Shown in pieces: positions 56,609-64,000 of a stretch of DNA of 64,000 nt. A program made the translations under genes and the position numbers. This stretch comes from Rhypophila decipiens (taxonomy: Eukaryota; Ascomycota; Sordariomycetes; Sordariales; Naviculisporaceae). Numbering within the stretch: the first letter of the stretch is position 1; every line of letters begins with the position of its first letter. The notes beneath the pieces are model-generated. The model was not told the DNA's origin. It searched no databases and saw only the letters and a program-made list of their open reading frames with translations. The stretch spans positions 1 to 64,000 of the forward strand of contig MU858218.1 of the NCBI GenBank assembly GCA_033297075.1. The letters are read 5' to 3'.

Positions 56609-59221
56609 TTATATGACTTCCCCGATGATTTTGGCCGCCTCCCGATATGTCTGTAGTAGCTTCTCGCACTTCTCACGCTCCTTCTTGACACCATCATCCT
56701 CATACAGAAGCTCCTCAAACAGGGACTCCTTGTAGAGATCACTTACCAACCGATTCTGCACCACGTCTTTGCAGTGGTTGACAAGCAGGTGCATAATGGC
56801 TTTTGGTACCTGGTCAGCAATGCTTTCCCTGACAATGTTGAAGTACGAGCTAATAAGCGCGCGGATGAGCTCCGTTTCCATTGCCTCACGGTCAGTCATT
56901 GCAGGCTCGCCAGTGTTGCCCTACAGAAGATTGCGTTAGCTTACTTTTCTCTCCACTCTCTTTGTTGCTGAACGAGCGCTCCGCCGGAAAACTTACAAAG
57001 TCTGCGCCCTTTGGTGGCCGCATGAAGTCCATATCATCCTCTACTCGTGCAGGTTGGATGGGAGATCGCAACGCCTTCTCTTCCGGTCTCCTCATGCTCT
57101 GGCTGAATGTGGGTTCAATGGATTGGCTGACATGCCGCCCGAGGTTGGTATTCTGGGCAGGCAGTGGTCCGGGTACCAAGGCACCGTCCTTGCCAAAGAA
57201 ATAGTTCAAGAAAGACTCCTTTGCCTGGCCGATAGCTGGCTGGTTAAATCGATTCGGGGAGTCCGACCGAGCGCCGTTTAGCGCAGCAGCGATACCACCC
57301 GGTCCGTTCTCACGGATTGCGGGCGACAGACTTCGGGCCCCCTTGCCGGCCGCCTTTCGTATCGTCATGGTATCGGCCTTCTCTGTCGCGGCGCCCTCCT
57401 CGTCCTCCTCAGCTGGGGTGTCGGTCCCGTTCGCGCCAAGCTCCTTCATCCGTCTTCGCTCTCGCCGCTCGCGCTCCTCCTGGACGAGACGCTTTCTTTC
57501 CCGCTCCTGCTTATTACTTACGACGTGGCTCATGGCGGCAGCAGCGCCGAGGAAATTGGGGTGGTTGGTATTGATATATGCTCGCTGAATAGAGATCAGA
57601 GACTCGACGTAGGTGGAAGCTGGTCCCAGACGCTCCCTAAGAAGATCCGACACGACTTCTATAAGTTTCGCTTGAAGTCTAGGAAAGCGAGAGAGTTCGG
57701 GAGAGCCGCAAGTATGACATATCTTGATGAGTTCCTCGTAAACCAGTTCCACGCACCGCTGACTGGGGATTTCGAGGAGCTTGATTTGTGGTTTGACCAG
57801 AAGATCAAACGCCATCTCCGGGACGAACAAACTAGGTCGGGGGCCCGTGGAGTTCCGTATCGCGGTGCGGATATCAAGGGCGGACAGATTGGAAGTAGGG
57901 TCAATGGACTCTAGCGAAGAACCGAAGACCGAGTTGAAGATGTAGTATATGCGAGCACCTCCACAGAGCTCCTTGGTCGAGATCTCTGTCGATGATCCAT
58001 CAATCGAAGAGATGAACGAGGTCGCGAAGCGGGTCATGAGTTGTAAGATAAGCGATCCTCGATGTTCCTTTCCACTGAAATGCATGTCGCCATAGCTGGC
58101 AAGCTCTTGCTGGGTCTGTCCCATCAGAGTGTTGAGCCGGGCTTTGATGTCGGGCAGCCTGTCCCTGATGTGGGCCATCAAGGTGGTGTTCAGCGTCTTG
58201 GCAAGAAACTGTGTTCCGCAACGGGTAGCAATGTTCCTGTAGGCCGGATGGTGCCTGAAGAATTCGGACTCGGACTTCAAGGCTTCCTCCATGGGCTTGT
58301 TCCCCTGGATGTCCTGTTGTGATCGATTCACGACGCCGATCCAGCCGAGCTTGAGAGGGTAGACTCGCCCTGATAAAATATCCAGGGCGTTGGTGCCATG
58401 GTCCATCAAGTCGACCTTGGTGAGCACACCAATGGTCCTCCGACCGAGCGGGTCGACATGCCGGGCAAGCTTCAGGGCCTCCGAGTTGACAATGTCTACG
58501 TTGGCCGGTGACACAGCCAAGACAATACTGTTTGGCTTCGCGATATATTCGGAGATGAGGTTTCGCGTTTGCTTCTCGATATCCGTCGGTTGGTCTCCGA
58601 TAGGTACCTGCGCGAGTATGGTCTGTTAGAGAGTATCACGGGAGCATGACAGAAGGGGCAAACGCACCTTGGTAAGTCCGGGCAAGTCCACCAAGGTAAG
58701 ATTCAGTACATGAGGCGAGAAAATTTTGAGGTTGATGGGCTGGCGAGTTATGCCCTTGTTGGTGCCGGCGACCCTCGATGTCTCGTTCTCAATTTCCCTC
58801 TTGACGTCGCCAAAGTCAGTGAACCTCCGGTTCGGGATGTGATGAAACTCGGCCCACTCATTATGCGCAGCTTGGGTAGGATTTCTGTAGGCGGCGGGGA
58901 TTGAGTCGTCGTTGTCCTCCTCGGGGACATTGATGAGCTGAAGGATAAGAGGGCGCCTCGTAACGATTCCGCTGCCACGGGGAAGAAAATCGCGACCGAC
59001 GATGTTTTCGAGGACAGAAGACTTGCCAGCCGATTGCGAACCTACGACGACCTAATCACAAAAGGTCAAGGGTCAGCGCATGTGGAGGGAGAGGGGGGCT
59101 TGGGGTAGCAGCAGGTCCGTACAATCTGGGGCAGATCGAGGGAGTCGTTTCCGATAGTGTTGAAGACGAGGTCTTGCAACTTGTTGACAGTCGACAAGAG
59201 GTCGTCCCCCAGAGCAGCCAT
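56609..59221 (-). CDS. DNM1: dynamin-related GTPase Dnm1 (mitochondrial and peroxisomal fission)
   Basis: Dnm1 assembles into rings that constrict and divide mitochondria and peroxisomes. Model: exons 59221-59123, 59051-58668, 58607-56997 and 56920-56609, giving 801 aa. Introns: GTACGG...TTAG, GTGCGT...GCAG, GTAAGT...GTAG, all phase 0. The first exon gives [20 protein letters not shown], the typical start in moulds. GTPase motifs: G1 GSQSAGKSS at 37-45, G3 DLPG, G4 TKVDLMD. The GTPase domain is followed by the middle/stalk region ([27 protein letters not shown]) and a variable B-insert (about 560-690) that replaces a PH domain and contains [10 protein letters not shown]. The GED is the fourth exon ([20 protein letters not shown] to [10 protein letters not shown]). 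Vps1 was considered, but the B-insert and N-terminus fit Dnm1 better. Confidence 0.95.
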
Positions 59222-60101
59222 GATGACGATTCTTGGAAGCTGAGCAGAGAAGCTCTGTCGCGTTCACCGAGAACGCCCGATAGCAAAATCTTGACGTGTT
59301 TTTGAGCCAAAGCAACGAATGTTTGGACAACCGCAGGGTTGAGAGGGAGTTTTTATCGGACGAACAGTTTGCGGGAATCGAGATGCTTCCCAGGTCAGAT
59401 AACCGGATCGGCTACGGCTTGGTGCGGGTGCATGCGCGTGGCCAAGATGACTGGGAGGCCTTTTCGACGAGGGAGGGCGCGTGGAATCTACGGAGCAGCT
59501 CCAACGGCATAGAGTTTTAAAAAAAAAATTGTGAGACAGCAAGCAGCAGAGGTGAAGTTGAGGCAATGCTACAAAGTTGGTGGATGCCAAAAAACTAAAA
59601 CTGCCCGCCAACTTTCTTTGGTCCGGGCGATTGAGGGCTACAGGTACTGGCCGTTACAGGTTTTTGCCATACGGAGTCGAAAGTGGACGCAATCGCGACC
59701 TCAATTTCCAGGGATTATGCAGCGCATGGGATGGACCCACAAATTTATCCATACAGTTCCTTCTTTCACGCAAGGACGAGCATGTGTTCATGGCTTGGCT
59801 TGATGTGTATCCGTACCCCGTATGGTAACAGAACAGCTCAGTCATTCAGCCAGCGCGTTTTGTAACAGCGCGAAACTCTTCCAGGTTAACTCTGGACATT
59901 TATTCGATGTTGTATGAACAGATGTTGGCCTTCAATCATCTTTGGCCTGAAAGCATTGCAGCATACCCCTAGCCAAAGCGGAAACCTATTCTCATCACTG
60001 CAACTTGCGATCACACCTCGTCCGAAGTACATATTATCTATCTCAACCACCACGACGTCAACTGTGGATTCAGGAAACAAACACACCGAAAGCACTTGAC
60101 T
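59222..60101. promoter_or_regulatory. divergent promoter region, DNM1 / COX19
   Basis: This 880-bp stretch lies between two mitochondria-related genes read away from each other. The octamer TACGGAGT is at 59670-59677 and an A8 run is near 59520. Frames are short and unrecognisable. Confidence 0.5.
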
Positions 60102-60684
60102 ATGAGCACCTTTGGAAGCCCTGGGGCTCTGCCCACCACAAAGCCAACCCCGTGAGTGTTTTTTTTTTGGAGATTTCTTCTTGTTTCTTTTCTCTCTCGA
60201 TATAAGAGTCCACTCAAACTAACCTTGGGAATCTGGGAATATGCAGTCCTCAGCGTGGGAGTTTTCCTCTGGATCATGATGGTGAGCTTTCTCTCTCAAG
60301 CCCATGCCACTACTCATCCCAACCGTCGAGTTCTCACCATATTCTCTCTATGCAGGAGAGTGCAAACATGTCATGGCAACATACCTCAACTGCATCAAGA
60401 AAGTAAAAGGAGTAAACGAGGACCAGTGCCGCCAATTAGCAAAGTCGTACTTGTCATGTCGGATGGAACGGTAAGCTTCTGTTGACATCTTTCACCATCT
60501 TATATCCAAGCAAATCCTAGATCACGTGAATCACGTGAATATGAACTGACCTGGAAGTGTTTTGATTAGGAATTTGATGGCCAAGGACGACTTCAAGAAT
60601 CTAGGGTTCAAAGAAGAACCGAGTCCTGGGGCGAGCCAGGACCAGAGTTCCGAAAAGGGGGCGAAGGGGGAGCTCAGGTGGTGA
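60102..60684 (+). CDS. COX19: Cox19, cytochrome c oxidase assembly factor (twin CX9C)
   Basis: Cox19 is a small protein of the mitochondrial intermembrane space needed for copper delivery to cytochrome oxidase, working with Cox11. Model: exons 60102-60151, 60247-60281, 60356-60470 and 60570-60684, giving 104 aa. Introns start GTGAGT, GTGAGC and GTAAGC, ending GCAG, GCAG and TTAG; phases 2, 1 and 2 all agree. The joined product reads MSTFGSPGALPTTKPTPP, then RGSFPLDHDGECKHVMATYL, very close to yeast Cox19. Twin CX9C: C-x9-C in ECKHVMATYLNC and C-x9-C in QCRQLAKSYLSC. The tail is charged and ends LRW. No presequence is expected; import is by the Mia40 relay. The third intron carries two TCACGTGA sites. 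Confidence 0.96.
60522..60538 (+). promoter_or_regulatory. two adjacent TCACGTGA palindromes in a COX19 intron
   Basis: TCACGTGA occurs at 60522-60529 and 60531-60538, separated by one base, inside the third COX19 intron. CACGTG is the E-box bound by basic helix-loop-helix factors such as Cbf1. Two copies nine bases apart would lie nearly one helical turn apart. Function is inferred only. Confidence 0.45.
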
Positions 60685-61192
60685 GGTGAAAAACATATAT
60701 GTCCTCCGTCCCGTACTTTTTTTGGTACGCAAATTAATAGCCAGAACGTGGCGACGACACGAAGCTCCAACAGTCGTCCTTTCTTGTGATTTATTACTTG
60801 CCCCTTTTGTCGATTTCTGGGGAAGCTGCTCAAGGGCGTTTTTAGTTCAAGGCACCAGGGGTTAGTTCAAATGCTTGGTGGTTGTAGTGCCATGTTGGAA
60901 TGCGGGGTGAGAGGTTCAGGTGCATTTGACGAGCAACTCGACATGGATGAGAGGGTCCAACTACCTCGGCCGAATCTCACGACAGAATATCCGTAATCCA
61001 GGGACGGGCTGAAAGAGACAGTATATCAAGCAGTAGACTGGATTTCTCTGGGAGTTTCTGGTTATTGTTTTGCCATTTCACTTTTGTGTTATTTTTTGGA
61101 GATATATTTTCTGTTTATATTTTGACATTAGACCATTTGCTGCCCTTTGGATGTCACCGCAACACCAGAGCAAATAGTAGTAACCAACCGCG
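60685..61192. other. intergenic region between COX19 and ligase-like gene
   Basis: This 508-bp stretch holds the COX19 3' untranslated region and the promoter of the next gene. T-rich runs precede the start. No other gene was recognised. Confidence 0.55.
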
Positions 61193-63523
61193 ATGCATCG
61201 AGTTGCCAGACCGTGGCTGGCCCGTCCTGGCCGTGTTGGTAGTCGGACCTTTTCATCGACATCAACACGGCATGGTTATGCTGATACGCTCCCCAACCTT
61301 CGAATTGGAAGCCACACGAGAGTGATCTTTCAAGGCTTTACTGGGAAACAAGTTAGTATACCTTTATCAACGCTCAAGGGACGCTCGAATGCTGATATCT
61401 GCTTTATATATGACAGGCCACCGCAGATGCCAAGGACTCGATAGAATGGGGCACCAAGATCGTCGGAGGTGTGACTCCCGGCCGGACCGAAGAACATCTC
61501 GGCCTCCCTGTCTTGCCCACTGTTCGCCAGGCCGTTGAGGAGCTGAAGCCGGATGCGACTGCCATCTATGTGTCTGCCCGTCACGCAGCATCAGCCATTG
61601 AGGAGGCCATCGCTGCCGAGATTCCACTTATAGTTGCCGTGGCTGAGCATATACCTCTCCACGACATCCTACGGGTATGTCAAGTCTCGGGGCAATACAG
61701 ATGTCAGAATATACGAAGCTCATCTTGCCGTTTCATAGATTCACTCGATTCTCAAGACACAATCCAAGTCTAGACTCGTCGGAGCCAATGCACCCGGCAT
61801 TATCTCTGCCGTTGGGAAATGCCGGATTGGATTCCAGCCGTTGCCGTGCTTTTCTCCTGGTCGAGTTGGTATTGTTGCAAAGTCAGGAACCTTGAGCTAC
61901 GAAAGTAAACCACACCCTACTCCCTTTCACGTGTTTGGCTCCATTTTTTTCGACCTTTCATATGCTAAAACTCTTCCAGCGGTCGCCTCGACCACCAGAG
62001 CCGGCCTAGGCCAGAGTCTTTGCATTGGTGTTGGGGGCGATATCCTTCCAGGGACCGATCTCCGGGAAGCACTCCAGGTCTTGGAAACCGATCCAGACAC
62101 GGACGCCATTGCCCTGGTTGGCGAAATAGGAGGCACTGGGGAGCTGGACGCCGCAGCGTGGATCAAGGACTATTACTCCCGAACCGACTCTCCCAAGTAA
62201 GTCCGCTCACACATATCGATAATTAATACCATCCTTGGTGGCCAAGGTACAATCACTAACGACACTGACCAAACCAGACCGATTGTCGGCCTTATTGCGG
62301 GACGATGTGAAGCACCTGGGCGTATCATGGGCCATGCCGGTGCCTTTACTGCCATAGGGGAACCAGACGCAAGCGCCAAGATTGCTGCCCTTGAGGACGC
62401 CGGTGTGGTTATGGTCAATCATCCCTCCAGATTCGGCGACGTCTTGAAGAAGAAACTAGAAGCCAAAGGCGCCGGTTTCGCACACAAGTCTGCCTCTTCC
62501 CGTAGCACACACCGTCGGGAATTTCACACCATGAGACACCGTCCACGCGTCGAGGCACCCACGCCGTCCAGTCATGTAGCCATGCAACAGAAGCGAGACT
62601 TCCACCTCCCTGAAGATCAATGCATGAACCTCCTCCGAGAAGCGGGCCGGATCAACTGCGGTAGCTATTCCGGCCACGGCGAACGACGACTCCTAGGCAT
62701 CGGTATCGACCGCCCAACTCGGTCCCCTTGTATCATTGCCTCACCTGACACAACATCGGAATCCACCATCAAGCGATTTCCGTTCGACTTCCAGCGTGGA
62801 CCGGACGACCTAGCCGTGGAGCGTATCGCGAACCACTTGCACATCAGCACCAAAGGCAACGCGCCCGTCGAGTCGCTTCGAGCGGTCATCAGGTCTCTGG
62901 CCAAGGTATTCTACGAGAGAGAGGCGTATCTGCTTACTACGCATATCGTCGAACGACTAGGCGCGATCAAGGTCGTCGGGGCGGATTTTGGGTTCGACGA
63001 TGCTGCTTTCAAGAGCGCCGGGCGCCAACCGGAGCTCCAGGCGCTGAGAGACGTCGCCGCCCAAGACGAAGCCGAGAGGGAGGCGGCAAAGTCTGGTATT
63101 GTCTACATCAAGCTGGAGGGCGAGGGAACCATTGGTACGCTGGTGAACGGCGCCGGCCTGGCCATGAACACCGTGGATGCCCTGACGGATGCAGGAGGAA
63201 GTGTGGCCAATTTTCTTGATACAGGCGGCAAGGCAACTAGTGTCACCGTCAAGGAGAGCTTCGAGCTCATTTTGCGTGATCCCAGGGTCAAGGTGGTGTT
63301 TGTGAATATCTTTGGTGGCCTCACCTTGGGTGACATGATTGCTCGCGGAGTGATTCTGGCTTTTCAAGAGTTGGCGCTTACCATCCCTGTGGTAGTGCGA
63401 ATCAGGGGGACGAACGAAAAGGAGGGACAGAAATTGATTGCAGACAGTGGACTACCGCTCTTTGCTTTTGATGATTTTGACGAGGCCGCTGCGAAGGCGA
63501 TCGAGTTATCTCGTCGAACCTAA
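61193..63523 (+). CDS. fused succinyl-CoA-ligase-like protein, alpha plus truncated beta
   Basis: Succinyl-CoA ligase normally has separate alpha and beta chains. Here both are in one 681-aa chain. Model: exons 61193-61351, 61417-61674, 61739-61904, 61980-62196 and 62278-63523; all introns GT-AG with matching phases. Residues 1-25 form an Arg/Ser-rich mitochondrial presequence. The alpha part (about 35-345) has the CoA-binding fold (FQGFTGKQ, KIVGGVTPGR, KSGTLSYE, GVGGD) and the phospho-histidine H286 in MGHAGAF. A basic linker (about 346-390) resembles a second presequence. The beta part starts near FHLPEDQCMNLLREAG but then lacks roughly 85 residues of the ATP-grasp fold, including the Gly-rich nucleotide loop, and has TTHI where EINP is expected. 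The beta C-terminal CoA-ligase domain is well kept (GTLVNGAGLAMNTVDAL, VNIFGG). Activity is therefore uncertain. Confidence 0.85.
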
Positions 63524-63632
63524 ATGGGAGATGATGTGGGAAAGAGGTCATTTACAGTTATAAACTAGACTGATTCTAGAACGTATATACAAAATGCTTT
63601 GGGTATTGCATATCGAGCCATGATATCTACCC

Positions 63633-64000
63633 CTACACACGTCTTACGACGAACATCGCTGAGATGTAGGCTCGCACAATCTCCGATATGGGCCGGGCAC
63701 CGCTTTGCCTTCCTGTGGTGCTCGCTATTGTGCTGATGACATCGGCGTCTTGGATCCCCGCCTCTCGCTGCTGCTCGTCCAAGTCCAAGGCATCCATATT
63801 TTGGATTTTCCAGCTCCTCAGAAGCCATACTAGGTGTGTAGAGGTCAGCATGTATCATTCTGTACGACGTAAATGTGAGGTAGGGTCTTCGCATACTCGA
63901 TAGGAAGGATGCAACGTATAACGCGCCGGTCAATGTTTGGACTTTGATGTATCCATCTACGCCATGGTCACGCAGACACAGTCCAATCACCTCGGCACTG
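63633..64000 (-). CDS. C-terminal part of a probable membrane protein (cut by window edge)
   Basis: Only the last two exons are inside the window: from beyond 64000 to 63897, then 63829-63633, with intron GTATGC...CTAG (67 nt). The visible part reads VIGLCLRDHGVDGYIKVQ, then a hydrophobic segment TLTGALYVASFLSIWLLRSW that could cross a membrane, then a soluble acidic-to-polar tail of about 70 residues (DALDLDEQQREAGIQD, ending AMFVVRRV). This order (Gly-rich loop, last membrane helix, cytosolic tail) would suit the end of a major-facilitator transporter, but the family cannot be named from this piece. It is convergent with the ligase-like gene, about 110 bp away. Confidence 0.55.

Noticed and set aside
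1..64000. Secondary-metabolite or defence gene cluster
   Set aside because: No synthase, transporter set, tailoring enzymes or toxin-like genes occur together; the genes are mostly housekeeping.
1..64000. tRNA or rRNA genes
   Set aside because: A read-through for B-box-like GGTTCGA segments and cloverleaf context gave no convincing candidate, though a covariance search could still find one.

Overview
The window is nuclear DNA of a filamentous ascomycete (Pezizomycotina). Genes are dense and carry many short GT-AG introns of about 50-110 nt. Products are typical of these fungi, including a Zn2Cys6 regulator, a Taka-type alpha-amylase with a starch-binding module, Cox19, Dnm1 and a CYSTM protein. 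An extremely A+T-rich tract at the left edge looks like DNA degraded by repeat-induced point mutation (RIP). Several proteins most resemble Eurotiomycete versions, but the class is an inference. I found no bacterial operon, CRISPR array, rRNA or tRNA.

Layout, left to right. 1-985: A+T-rich tract. 986-2904 (-): bacterial-type, probably mitochondrial, prolyl-tRNA synthetase. 3362-6574 (+): Noc1/Mak21 ribosome-assembly factor. 6923-7486 (-): small unknown protein whose first coding exon is only the ATG. 8420-9457 (+): membrane-anchored mitochondrial thioesterase-like protein. 10441-11227 (+): adenylylsulfate kinase. 11413-12778 (-): V-ATPase subunit C. 14555-18151 (+): glutamine-rich AT-hook protein. 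19207-20843 (-): F-box protein. 20844-28520: a 7.7-kb stretch with no recognisable gene. 28521-29630 (+): conserved fungal protein of unknown function. 30416-31212 (-): Vps37-like ESCRT-I subunit. 31847-34348 (-): Abp1-type actin-binding protein. 35866-36262 (-): CYSTM protein. 37713-38569 (+): Grx3/4-type glutaredoxin. 41066-43885 (+): Zn2Cys6 regulator. 45032-47659 (+): secreted alpha-amylase. 48171-48883 (-): small secreted protein. 50770-55261 (-): very large F-box/Cys-His protein. 56609-59221 (-): Dnm1 dynamin. 60102-60684 (+): Cox19. 61193-63523 (+): fused succinyl-CoA-ligase-like protein. 63633-64000 (-): last exons of a probable membrane protein.

Most genes are unrelated housekeeping functions, and the window is not a biosynthetic cluster. 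Loose themes are mitochondria (ProRS, thioesterase, Dnm1, Cox19, ligase-like fusion) and endocytosis/vacuole (V-ATPase C, Vps37, Abp1). The Zn2Cys6 regulator and the amylase lie next to each other in the same direction, so a regulatory link is possible but unproven.

The two most interesting observations are a predicted 3-nt micro-exon that decides whether the Zn2Cys6 finger has canonical spacing, and the fused ligase-like protein, which keeps the alpha-subunit phospho-histidine but lacks much of the beta-subunit ATP-grasp fold. All gene models were built by hand from splice signals, reading frame and remembered family similarity. No alignment or search was run.
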